Of a DNA stretch of 64,000 bases, positions 29,308-37,172 are shown piece after piece. The position numbers and the translations under genes were made by a program. Under the pieces are notes generated by a model. The model searched no databases. It saw only the letters and a list, made by a program, of their open reading frames with translations, and was not told the origin of the DNA. The first letter of the stretch is position 1, and each line of letters begins with the position of its first letter. The stretch is from contig NC_091193.1 in assembly GCF_040958095.1 (NCBI RefSeq), forward strand, positions 34,227,195 to 34,291,194. Direction: 5' to 3'. The stretch comes from Procambarus clarkii. Its lineage: Eukaryota > Arthropoda > Malacostraca > Decapoda > Cambaridae.

Positions 29308-29748
29308 CGTCCATTAGGGAGGCTCCGGCCTCCCCGGATGCTGTGAGCCCCTGGATAGCTGCAGTGAGCACACACTGGCCCAAAAAAGCCAGCTGAATTC
29401 AAAGATGAGCTCCAGGCGAGGTGTGGAAAGAAAGTCCAGCCAGGAGCGTTCAAACTGCGCGCCAAGATGGCCGACCTTTCGGGCGGGAATTTCTTCCACA
29501 ACGAAATCTTTTATTGTAGAGCTGTTGACAACATACTTTTATTTCAACTTATGTTTTCGCCACGCATAATTTTTTCTCATTTGGAAAATACATTATCATC
29601 TTCACTATAAATTACTACTATATCGTGTCATTTCTGCTCACACTCATCTCTAAATAAAATGATTACAAATATTTCCCAAGACATAAACTGCCTCATCCAG
29701 CCCGCCTCTTCCCTCATTCCAAATCCACAAACCCACCAACAATCCTCC
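29308..29748. other. Non-repetitive flank between satellite and LINE
   Basis: The satellite ends at about 29307, inside 'ggctccaaaaaatggc', and a G+C-richer stretch follows to about 29520. It contains the hairpin-forming 'ggaggctccggcctcc' (29320-29335). An ATG in good context, 'gccaagatggccgacc', lies at 29467 and opens a 47-codon frame ending near 29610. From 29520 the DNA is A+T-rich and featureless up to the target-site duplication of the LINE. It could be an orphan promoter or first exon of a host gene, or an unrecognised repeat. I cannot assign a function. Confidence 0.4.
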
Positions 29749-29762
29749 AACTTCGTGGGAAG
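29749..29762. repeat. Target-site duplication of the I-like LINE, left copy
   Basis: The 14-bp sequence AACTTCGTGGGAAG lies immediately beyond the LINE 3' terminus and is repeated exactly at 36064-36077 beyond its 5' terminus. Bases outside the 14-mer differ on both sides. Confidence 0.9.
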
Positions 29763-29847
29763 TAAGTAAGTAAGTAATTATCAAAAGAAGGCACCAAACC
29801 GGGAAGGCTATGTAGCACCATCAAATACGCAAAATAATCAGAGGGCG
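29763..29847 (-). other. 3' UTR and TTAC-repeat tail of the LINE
   Basis: This is the 85 bp between the ORF2 stop (TAG, complement of 29848-29850) and the element end. It ends in about three TTAC/CTTA repeats instead of poly(A), as in several I-group elements. Its last 50 bp are found again at 37500-37549, which fixes the element terminus independently. Confidence 0.85.
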
Positions 29848-32800
29848 CTAAATATCACCAAGGATGCCAATACGAGAACAAAAACGCATAAGGCGAACGA
29901 TATCAAAAGTATCCGAGTCACCAAGAATTCTATCGAGGGACAGGTGACCGCGAGGGGCGGTCGGAAAGCAAGACACACGCTCGTCCTGGAAGTCAGGACA
30001 TTCAAGAAGGACATGCACGACCGTAAGAGGGACAATGCAACTAGGACAATAAGAAGCAGGGCGGCGCTCCATCAAGTGACCATGGGTTAAGCGAGTATGG
30101 CCAATACGCAACCTCGCCAGAGCTGTTTCCCACTGCCGGTTACGGTGGAAGGAGGACGGCCACGAGGAAACACAACATTTAAGAGTACGTAGCTTGTTAC
30201 CAGTAACAGACAACCAAGAAGCCTGCCAACGGGTAAGGACTGAGGAATGGATAACCGGGTAAAAGTCGGAATACGGAATGCCTTTACGAGAGATGGGACA
30301 AGAGCGGACAGCTTCCTTAGCGGCAGCATCCGCACGCTCATTTAAAGACACGCCAATATGGCTGGGAACCCAACAAAACTCAACCGACTTAAATTTACTG
30401 TGAACGAGAAACAGCCAATGCTGGATCTCGACAACTACTGGATGAACTGGATTAAAGCACCCGAGAGCCATGAGGGCACTACGAGAGTCAACAACAACCA
30501 CAAAGGAAGACTGACAACGAGAAAGCAGGAGACGAAGAGCATAGAGAATAGCATAAAGTTCCACTGTAAAGATGCTAGTCTCCGGAGGCAAGCGACACAC
30601 ACAAGTGCGAGCAGGAAAAACAACAGAGTAGCCAACACCGTCCGCTGACTTAGACCCATCGGTGAAGACAGAAACGGAGCGGGAGTGAGAAGAAAAGTGC
30701 TCGAGGAAAAGGCGTTTTAGAACCGTAGGAGGGGTAAAAGCTTTAGTGATACGAGTCAAGGATGTACAAAACCGCGGAAGAGGGACTCTCCACGGGGGCA
30801 AAGAAGGAACAACACGAGGAGAAACATCAGAAATACGAACGGAAAGAGAATCCTGTAGGCGAGATAACCGGACAGAAAGAGGGAGGTGGTGAAGAGGAAC
30901 AGGAACCGCAGGAGGGGTAAAAGTTAAAGCACGACAGAGGCGAGAGGAAGGATGTTGCAAGGACCGCGCAAGATAGCGAAGACAGTAGCGATCACGGCGG
31001 TCCTGGAGAGACAGGAAGCCAGTGTCAACATACAAGCTAAGGACGGGAGTCGAACGAAAGGCACCAGAACTGAGGCGCAACCCAGTATGGTGCAAAGCAT
31101 CAAGACGGCGAAGAGTAGAAGGAGAAGCAGACGAGTAAGCAGGGCAACCATAATCGAGCTTAGACAGGACGAGAGAGGAATGTAAAGCAAGGAGAGTGCG
31201 CCTATCTGCCCCCCAAGAAGTATGGGACAAGACCCGAAGGAGGGTAAGGGCCTTAGAGCACTCAACACGGAGGTAAGAGATATGGGGAGACCAAGACAAA
31301 CGAGTGTCAAGGAATAACCCCAAAAGCTTCGCGGAATCTTTGTATTCAAGGGGATGACCATAAAGTGACAAAGAGGGACGAAGAACAACCCGTTTCCGCG
31401 TAAAAGTCATGGCACAAGTCTTAGAAGTAGAGAACTTGAAGCCATGACCTGTGGCCCAAGACGACATGGCATCAATTGCAAGTTGAAGCCGGCGTTGAAG
31501 GAGAGGCGAATCATCACCCTGACAACAAAGGGTAAGATCATCGACATAGAGAGCGGAGAAGACACCAGAAGGAAGAGAGGAAAGAAGACCATTGAGGGCA
31601 ACCAGAAAAAGAGTAGTGCTCAGAACACTACCCTGGGGCACACCTTCGTATTGCTGAAAAGAGGGAGACAGAGCGGTACCAAGGCGCACCCGAAAGGAAC
31701 GACGAGAGAGGAAGCTGCGGAGAAAGAGAGGGAGATGACCACGAAGGCCAAAAGAATGAAGTTGAGATAGGATATGATAACGCCAAGTGGTGTCGTAAGC
31801 CTTTTCTAGGTCAAAAAGGACGGCAACAACGGAGGTCTTCGCAGCAAAAGCAGTACGAATATAGACCTCCAAGTTCACCAGGACATCTGTCGTGCTGCGG
31901 CACTTGTGGAAATCAAATTGAGAAGGGGAGAGGAGGTGATGGTGTTCCAGGAACCACATCAGACGAACGTTAACCATACGTTCAAAGAGTTTGCAGACAC
32001 AACTTGTGAGAGCAATAGGGCGAAAGTCCTTAGGGGAAGTACCCAGAGACCCCGGTTTGCGAACAGGGAGGACAACGGCATCGAGCCAGTCCTCAGGGAC
32101 TGACGACGACTCCCAGATCCGATTATACAGACTCAGTAAATACTGAGACGTGCTCGGAGGGAGATGGCGAAGCATCTCATAATGAGTACCATCGGAGCCC
32201 GCCGCCGTAGAACCGCAGAGGGCCAGGGCAGAACGAAGTTCAGAGAGAGAGAAGGGATCATTATAGGGAAGCTGAAGATGAGTGCAGAAATCTAAAGGAC
32301 GAGACTCAAGGACAGGTTTACGAAGAAGGAAAGATTGGGGAAGATGAAGACCAGAGCTAACAGAAGAAAAGTGGGAACCCAGTTCGGAAGCGACCTGCAA
32401 CGGGTCCGCCACAAGAGTATCATGGAGGTGAAGGACCGGTGAAACATCGGGAACGAACTTACCCGCTATCTTGCGGATACGCTTCCAGATCTGGGCCAGA
32501 GGGGTTTCGGACGTAATTGTCGAGACATAAGATGCCCAACATTCACGTTTAGCCATACGGATGGCCCTACGGGCCACCGCACTCGCTTTCCGAAAGAAAA
32601 GAAAAGAATCGGTCGTCTGCCTACGGCGGTGCTTCTTCCAGGCTGCACGCTTACAGCGGACAGCCCGAGCACAGTCCGCATTCCACCAGGGAACGCACTT
32701 CCGTGGACCCCGAGAGGAAGGGCGAGGAATAGAGCGGAGGGCAGCGTCGAAGACAGTGTCATGAAAAAGGAGGAGAGCGCGAGAGAGGGGCAGAAGGGAG

Positions 32801-33600
32801 AGGTCAGAGAGAGTAGCACTGAGGGAAAATAGGGTCCAGTCCGCCTTAGCAAACTGCCACCTAGGGAAAGAGAGGGAAGGGCGAAAAGAGAAAAAGGAAA
32901 CAAGGATGGGGAAATGATCACTTCCATGGAGGTCATCAAGAACCTGCCACGTGAAATCTAAGTAAAGAGAAGAAGAGCAGAGAGAAAGATCAAGACAAGA
33001 AAGGGTGCGAGTTCGAGAGTCCAAATGAGTGGGCTCACCAGAATTCAGAAGAGACAGGGAAGAAGAGAGGAGAAACGGCTCAAGGAGGCGACCCCGGGTA
33101 TTCGTCAGAACGTCACCCCAAAGAGAATGACGACAATTGAAGTCACCCAGCAGGAGCACAGGCTCCGGCAAGGAGTCTAGGAGGTGTTTCAAATCAGGAA
33201 GAGAGAGCGGGACACTTGGGGGGAGATAAATGGAACAAACTGTGTACCATTTCCCCACAAAGATACGAGCAGCAGAACAATGGAGAGGCGAAGGAAAAAG
33301 TAAAGGAACAAAGGGAACATCAGCCCGAATCAAGAGAGCAGAAGAATTAGAAGCCCCAGCAATGGCTGGGGGGGGGGGGAGAGAAAGGAATAGCCACGAA
33401 AACGACCAGGACGAGCACCAAGCATTGGCTCCTGGAGACAGACACAAAGGGGCGAAAACCGCGAAACCAGAAGTTGGAGTTCGAGGAAATTGGCGTAATA
33501 ACCTCGAACGTCCAATTGAAGAATGGACAACGACGAGAAGAGAAAGGACAAAAACAGAGAACAAGGAAGAAACAAAGGCGAAAGACCAACAGAGCACGTT
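29848..33600 (-). CDS. LINE ORF2: endonuclease-reverse transcriptase-RNase H, frame-broken near its start
   Basis: This is the replication polyprotein that nicks target DNA and copies element RNA by target-primed reverse transcription. One frame is open from about 33633 to 29848, about 1261 codons. It shows endonuclease motifs LLGDFNCRHSLWG and SDHFPI, RT motif A (AVLFDLEKAYD), motif B (GVPQGSVLS) and catalytic YVDD at 31537-31548. RNase H follows, with VFTDGSK near 30650-30671, VDSRSA and SHIGVSLNERAD near 30330-30360. The C-terminal motif is CPSC followed by VHVLLEC. The true N-terminus lies in another frame just after the ORF1 stop. It carries LQLDVRGY and CLQEP, and passes into the long frame only across a run of 12 C (33368-33379). 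A run of 10 or 13 would join them. The expected Trp-Asn of the first motif is Leu-Asp here, so endonuclease activity is doubtful. No ATG opens the N-terminal frame, so expression by reinitiation or frameshifting from ORF1 is inferred. Confidence 0.88.
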   Translation of the reverse strand, partial: NVLCWSFAFVSSLFSVFVLSLLVVVHSSIGRSRLLRQFPRTPTSGFAVFAPLCLSPGANAWCSSWSFSWLFLSLPPPPAIAGASNSSALLIRADVPFVPLLFPSPLHCSAARIFVGKWYTVCSIYLPPSVPLSLPDLKHLLDSLPEPVLLLGDFNCRHSLWGDVLTNTRGRLLEPFLLSSSLSLLNSGEPTHLDSRTRTLSCLDLSLCSSSLYLDFTWQVLDDLHGSDHFPILVSFFSFRPSLSFPRWQFAKADWTLFSLSATLSDLSLLPLSRALLLFHDTVFDAALRSIPRPSSRGPRKCVPWWNADCARAVRCKRAAWKKHRRRQTTDSFLFFRKASAVARRAIRMAKRECWASYVSTITSETPLAQIWKRIRKIAGKFVPDVSPVLHLHDTLVADPLQVASELGSHFSSVSSGLHLPQSFLLRKPVLESRPLDFCTHLQLPYNDPFSLSELRSALALCGSTAAGSDGTHYEMLRHLPPSTSQYLLSLYNRIWESSSVPEDWLDAVVLPVRKPGSLGTSPKDFRPIALTSCVCKLFERMVNVRLMWFLEHHHLLSPSQFDFHKCRSTTDVLVNLEVYIRTAFAAKTSVVAVLFDLEKAYDTTWRYHILSQLHSFGLRGHLPLFLRSFLSRRSFRVRLGTALSPSFQQYEGVPQGSVLSTTLFLVALNGLLSSLPSGVFSALYVDDLTLCCQGDDSPLLQRRLQLAIDAMSSWATGHGFKFSTSKTCAMTFTRKRVVLRPSLSLYGHPLEYKDSAKLLGLFLDTRLSWSPHISYLRVECSKALTLLRVLSHTSWGADRRTLLALHSSLVLSKLDYGCPAYSSASPSTLRRLDALHHTGLRLSSGAFRSTPVLSLYVDTGFLSLQDRRDRYCLRYLARSLQHPSSRLCRALTFTPPAVPVPLHHLPLSVRLSRLQDSLSVRISDVSPRVVPSLPPWRVPLPRFCTSLTRITKAFTPPTVLKRLFLEHFSSHSRSVSVFTDGSKSADGVGYSVVFPARTCVCRLPPETSIFTVELYAILYALRLLLSRCQSSFVVVVDSRSALMALGCFNPVHPVVVEIQHWLFLVHSKFKSVEFCWVPSHIGVSLNERADAAAKEAVRSCPISRKGIPYSDFYPVIHSSVLTRWQASWLSVTGNKLRTLKCCVSSWPSSFHRNRQWETALARLRIGHTRLTHGHLMERRPASYCPSCIVPLTVVHVLLECPDFQDERVSCFPTAPRGHLSLDRILGDSDTFDIVRLMRFCSRIGILGDI
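33368..33379. other. 12-base G/C homopolymer at the ORF2 frame break
   Basis: On the plus strand the run reads as twelve G after 'aatggct'. The two halves of the endonuclease domain lie in different frames on either side. Either the copy has lost or gained bases by slippage, or the homopolymer was miscounted in sequencing. Confidence 0.85.
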
Positions 33601-35527
33601 AAAGAATATCAGGGTCGGGATCAGGGTCAGCAAAGTCAGGGTTAGGGGGCATGGGTAAACTGAGCAAAGACGGAGGGAAGGAAACGGGAGAACAGATCAG
33701 AGGTGGGCGGGCAGGGTCCGGAGGACGAGGAGGAGGAGGAGGAGACAACGGAGAGGAGCAGTCAAGGACAGCAGCAGGAAGAGGGGGAGTAGAAAGAGAG
33801 GAGCGCACCCCAGCAAGAGCAGCAACCGAAAGGGAAGCAGGGGCCAAAGAAACCTCCATAGCAGGAACAGGGGGCGCAAGCACTGAAACGGGAGGGGAAG
33901 GAGCAACAGAGCCAGAAGGAGGAGCTGAGGAAGAAAGCGAAGCCTTCTTACCCGCCGGGGAAGAGGAAGGAGAGGAGCCAGGCTTACGCTTCTGACTTAA
34001 AGAGACCGGTGTCCCAGCAACTACGTACCGGGCAACGGATTCCAGTGTCTCAACAGGAGAAGCCGAACGAGAGCACACACGACGGCCGTCAGGAGAGCGA
34101 TGGACATCCGCCCGCACCGACAGGCGGCGGGGAGAGCCGATAGATGGAGGAAGAGGATGGGAAGGAGGATCGGAGGGGGACGAGGAAGAAGACACAGAAG
34201 ACACGACAGACCGGGTAGAAGGAAGGGGAACCCCAGACAGAGGACCAGGAGGAGGATCCTTCGGGAGAGAACCCAAAGGGACAGAGGAGGGGGCAGTGGG
34301 CGCATCAGGGTCCAAGGCCCGGAAACGGTTGTGAGTCTGATGAAGGCGGGAAGGACGAGGAGAGGAGGAGCGCAACACGCGAGCATAAGAGATATTAGCA
34401 TAAGGCGGGAGCCGGCGAACCTGGCGCCTCGCCTCAGGAAAAGATAAACGCTCCCGGTGCTTCAAGTTGAGGACGGCTGCCTCAAGCTTGTAATGGACAC
34501 ACGCACGGGAGAAGGTAGGATGGGCCTCACCGCAGTTGAGGCAACGAGCCTGGGGAGAAGTGCACTCCGACTTAGAGTGACCTTCGCCACCACACAAAGG
34601 ACAGAGAGAGACAGTCCCGGAGCAGCGGAGGGCACCATGCCCAAACCTCCAGCACTTGTTGCAGAGCCGAGGAGAAGGAATGTACTCCTGGACAGAGCAC
34701 CTGGCACCAGCAAGAATGACAGAGGGTGGAAGGGTCCTACCATCAAAGGTAATCTTCACAACCCGGAGGGGTTGACGGCGACTACCACGAGGGGGACGAG
34801 TAAACGTGTCCACCTGGAGAATAGAGTGGCCCTGGGCAGCGAGGATATGTCGAATATCATCGTGGCAGTCGCGCAGGTCCCGAACGCCGGTCGCAACATG
34901 GGGCGGGAGCAAAATAGTGCCAACACTGGCATTCAACTGAACGTTCTTCGAGACCCGAACGGGGGTCTCGCCAAGGCAGGATAAGGCAGCCAAGCGGGAA
35001 GCAGCATCCTGAGAAGGAGCAGCAACGACACGTGTACCGAGACGAGTGGGGTTGAAAGTAATGGAGGCATCCACGGAATCAATGAGATGTCGATGGAGGG
35101 AGAAATCGTCAGGAGGCGCAGAATCAAGAGGGAGGAGATCAAAATATTTGGCCCACGAAGCGGGACCAAACAAGGCTTGATAGGTAGCAGAACTGGAAGG
35201 AATCGAGCGAGGGCGGCCGTGACGAGGACGGCGGTGAGAACCCCCAGAGAGAGAGGGGTTAAAAGGCGCAGTAGTTACAACTAGAGAAGGAGCCGCGCCA
35301 GGGGACGAGGTAGTCACCACTGGGGGCTTGGGGCTCGACCCAACCACAGAGGAGGGAGGGGAGCCAGAGGAAGGAGTCAGAGAGGCCAAAGGAGGAGCAA
35401 GGTCGGGGCCCAATGCAGCGGAGGCTACAGAGCCCGGTCTTCCAATACGGACCGACTCGGGGGCTTGGTCGCCCACCCCACGAGCCTGAGAAGGTAAACC
35501 AGAAGAAGCCGAAGCAGGGGTAATCAT
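33599..35527 (-). CDS. LINE ORF1: gag-like RNA-binding protein, 642 aa
   Basis: This is the nucleic-acid-binding protein that packages element RNA and assists reverse transcription. It starts at an ATG (complement of 35525-35527) and ends with TAA at 33599-33601. Residues 1-110 are Ser/Pro-rich and low in complexity. Residues 115-285 form a globular region that could be an RRM-like fold, judged only by composition and position. Three zinc knuckles follow: CNKCWRFGHGALRC at 289-302, CPLCGGEGHSKSEC at 309-322, and a CX2CX3HX6C variant beginning CLNCGEAH at 329-343. Residues 380-642 are Pro/Ser-rich and probably disordered. The reading frame is intact. This arrangement is typical of I and R1 group ORF1 proteins, and the length suits them. 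ORF2 follows within a few bases in another frame. Long plus-strand frames over this region are shadows of its biased composition. Confidence 0.92.
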   Translation of the reverse strand: MITPASASSGLPSQARGVGDQAPESVRIGRPGSVASAALGPDLAPPLASLTPSSGSPPSSVVGSSPKPPVVTTSSPGAAPSLVVTTAPFNPSLSGGSHRRPRHGRPRSIPSSSATYQALFGPASWAKYFDLLPLDSAPPDDFSLHRHLIDSVDASITFNPTRLGTRVVAAPSQDAASRLAALSCLGETPVRVSKNVQLNASVGTILLPPHVATGVRDLRDCHDDIRHILAAQGHSILQVDTFTRPPRGSRRQPLRVVKITFDGRTLPPSVILAGARCSVQEYIPSPRLCNKCWRFGHGALRCSGTVSLCPLCGGEGHSKSECTSPQARCLNCGEAHPTFSRACVHYKLEAAVLNLKHRERLSFPEARRQVRRLPPYANISYARVLRSSSPRPSRLHQTHNRFRALDPDAPTAPSSVPLGSLPKDPPPGPLSGVPLPSTRSVVSSVSSSSSPSDPPSHPLPPSIGSPRRLSVRADVHRSPDGRRVCSRSASPVETLESVARYVVAGTPVSLSQKRKPGSSPSSSPAGKKASLSSSAPPSGSVAPSPPVSVLAPPVPAMEVSLAPASLSVAALAGVRSSLSTPPLPAAVLDCSSPLSPPPPPRPPDPARPPLICSPVSFPPSLLSLPMPPNPDFADPDPDPDIL

Positions 35528-36063
35528 CTTGACGAAAGAAAGAATTCACTCACGAATGTGCCCCCACACCCACCATGGAGCCACAATTAGAGGCAGGACA
35601 CCCAACAAGAAGCTATCGCCGATCTTGTCGGGGCCTCCTAGGGGTGCGTCGCGAGTATACGCCCCACAAACGCCACCTTAAGAAACCGACAGTCCGTCGA
35701 GATCAGGTTCAGTGACGAAGTGGGGATTGACAATAAAAGGTTCCCCTCGCTCTCGACGTCGGGTACTGCAGTTCTACGGGTGCATGAGTATGCCTCCTCA
35801 AGCACCCGGGCGTCAAAATAGAAGAAGTCCAAGGGAAGAACCAGAACGAGCAAAAGGTCGGTAGGAAACGGCAAGCAGATAGGAGAAGAGGGGGGAGAAA
35901 AACGAAACAGAAGGAAAAGGAAAAGATGCCCAGCAGAATTGGAGACGACGGCAGCAGGAGCACAAGGCTAGAAAAGGACAGAGGACTGTCCCAAGGAGCA
36001 TCACACTCCGGCAGCCGCCCACTAAGCCCCCACACGGCGACAACGAGCTGAGCGGGGAGAGGG
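35528..36063 (-). promoter_or_regulatory. 5' UTR of the LINE, presumed internal promoter region
   Basis: This is the 536 bp upstream of the ORF1 ATG and inside the target-site duplication. The element begins with CCCTCTCCCCGCTCAGCTCG on the minus strand. Full-length non-LTR elements carry an internal Pol II promoter here. I see no TATA box at the start and cannot place promoter elements more exactly. Confidence 0.55.
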
Positions 36064-36077
36064 AACTTCGTGGGAAG
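36064..36077. repeat. Target-site duplication of the I-like LINE, right copy
   Basis: Exact match (AACTTCGTGGGAAG) to 29749-29762, directly outside the 5' end of the element. Confidence 0.9.
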
Positions 36078-36439
36078 GTCAAGCTTCCCAGGACCTTGGA
36101 GTCATTGGATATGGGTTTGTGCATGACCTGACCTAGCAGTTTATGCCTTTGGGGAGATCTCCCCCACCCCATGGCATATGCATTAATGATATATAATGCA
36201 TATGCCAGCCAGTCCATGTCTAATCTTAAGATAATTCTCCTATCTCTCAATTTATTCATTACCTACTCTTCACAGCAAGTCTTTGTCACCCACATTGAAC
36301 AATATTCTAAGTCTTCACTACCCCAAAACTTGCCTCGCCACCCAACTTTTACCTTACCACACACCTTTGCTACCCATCATTTGGTTTGTATTAAACATTC
36401 ATGGTTAAATGTTCGCCCTTGATCACCTAGCAGCAATTG
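36078..36439. other. Unassigned stretch with two palindromes
   Basis: I see no coding sequence here. The 14-bp perfect palindrome GGGGAGATCTCCCC lies at 36151-36164. A 13-bp perfect inverted repeat follows, GGCATATGCATTA (36173-36185) and its complement at 36194-36206, separated by 8 bp. The rest is a T/C-rich, low-information stretch. Confidence 0.6.
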
Positions 36440-36618
36440 AGGATACAGATGTAAGCTGATTGGATAGTCGCGTTCTGAGTGTAAACTAGTAGAACGTAAG
36501 TCAAGAAACTGCAGATGGCCTATTGTCCTGCACGTGGCACCTCCTATTTATATCCACCTACACTCATTCATATACGTCTAACCTAAGCTTGAAACAATCA
36601 AAGATTCCTATGCCTATT

Positions 36619-36631
36619 ATGATCCAGTAAT
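36619..36631. repeat. Target-site duplication around 143-bp insertion, left
   Basis: ATGATCCAGTAAT, exactly repeated at 36775-36787. It belongs to the interrupted LINE coding end, where the complement reads through LLDH. Confidence 0.8.
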
Positions 36632-36774
36632 ATGGATCCAGTGATCCAGTAGTATGATCCACAATAGACTTGAGAATGGTCCAGGACGGACCGAAACGTC
36701 GTCGTCCCTTCACCTTCTAGTGTGTGGTCTGGTCAACATACTTCTGCCACGTTATTGTGACTCGTCGTCTGCAC
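36632..36774 (+). mobile_element. 143-bp non-autonomous insertion with hammerhead-like stem-loop
   Basis: It is bounded by a perfect 13-bp direct repeat and sits inside the coding end of a CR1-like LINE. The left 35 bp contain several 'gatccagt' units resembling the target. The core holds TTGAGAAT (36670-36677), a 5-bp stem GGTCC/GGACC (36678-36682, 36688-36692), GAAAC (36693-36697) and a GTC triplet near 36704-36706. This order resembles a hammerhead ribozyme, but the conserved CUGANGA box is imperfect. A second, shorter copy of its right part lies at 38082-38155. I infer a small retroelement, possibly non-autonomous for a Penelope-like element. Confidence 0.65.
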
Positions 36775-36787
36775 ATGATCCAGTAAT
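36775..36787. repeat. Target-site duplication around 143-bp insertion, right
   Basis: Exact copy of ATGATCCAGTAAT found at 36619-36631. Confidence 0.8.
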
Positions 36788-37159
36788 TTGTTCCACAAAT
36801 CCACAACCCAGTTACCAAACCAGTATTTACCCAGGTATTTCCTAAATCTAAACTTATCTTCATTGAAAGCCTTATCAATAACTCCCTTGTTATGCCCATT
36901 CATCCACTTGTACACTTCAATCATGTCACGTTAAGGTTTTTCCAACATCTCTTCATACGGAAGCTTTATAATTTGCGGGATTAACTTTGTCATCCTAACT
37001 GACGTGTTCTAGTGAATTATGTCCATTATTTAGCATGGCGATCAAAACTGAACGGCATAATCTAAATGGGACCTAAAAACAATATGTTAATAAACCCAGC
37101 CGACTTATTGCTAACTCTTCTATAAATAAATCTATGGTAAAGAAAAGCTCTCAGCCTGC

Positions 37160-37172
37160 TAACAAGAGTGTA
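37160..37172. repeat. SINE target-site duplication, left
   Basis: TAACAAGAGTGTA, repeated exactly at 37337-37349. Confidence 0.88.

Larger units (their letters stand above)
29763..36063 (-). mobile_element. Full-length I/Nimb-like non-LTR retrotransposon
   Basis: This is a 6301-bp element on the minus strand bounded by a perfect 14-bp target-site duplication. In element order it has a ~536-bp 5' UTR (36063-35528) and ORF1 with three zinc knuckles (35527-33599). ORF2 follows, with EEP endonuclease, reverse transcriptase, RNase H and a C-terminal Cys/His motif (about 33600-29848). An 85-bp 3' UTR ends in TTAC repeats, seen on the plus strand as 'agtaagtaagtaagtaatta'. ORF1 with CCHC knuckles plus an RNase H domain place it in the I group. 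The RNase H-bearing architecture and the 'SGAFRSTPVLSLYVDTG' segment after the RT look most like I/Nimb elements; that clade call is by recognition. It has no poly(A) tail. Both ORFs are almost uninterrupted, so insertion should be fairly recent, but ORF2 carries a frame break in its endonuclease region. Confidence 0.93.
36440..37076 (-). pseudogene. CR1-like LINE, RT C-terminal fragment with 3' UTR
   Basis: Reading the minus strand from about 37070, one finds SHLDYAVQF-like, MTKLIPQIIKLPYEEML, DMIEVYKWMNGHNKGVIDKA, RKYLGKYWFGNWVVDLWNKL and LDH segments. This is the conserved tail after the RT of CR1/jockey-like LINEs. Stops and a short deletion before DMIEVYKW break the frame. The coding end is interrupted at 36632-36774 by a separate 143-bp insertion; beyond it, on the left, the reading continues as a short tail and 3' UTR to about 36440. 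It is a dead, 5'-truncated copy. This family differs in sequence from the plus-strand LINE copies at 41690-45075. Confidence 0.8.

Noticed and set aside
30358-35284. Plus-strand frames across the LINE (for example 33651-33995 and 34457-34984)
   Set aside because: They are antisense shadows of ORF1 and ORF2, rich in Arg/Glu/Gly from complementary codons, with no recognisable domain.
29763-36063. LTR retrotransposon or retroviral gag-pol
   Set aside because: There are no LTRs, protease or integrase. The endonuclease is EEP-type and RNase H follows the RT in a LINE arrangement with a variable-length target-site duplication.
36171-36422. Small plus-strand gene after the LINE
   Set aside because: The frame has no homology or initiation context and covers the palindromes and low-complexity T/C-rich DNA.
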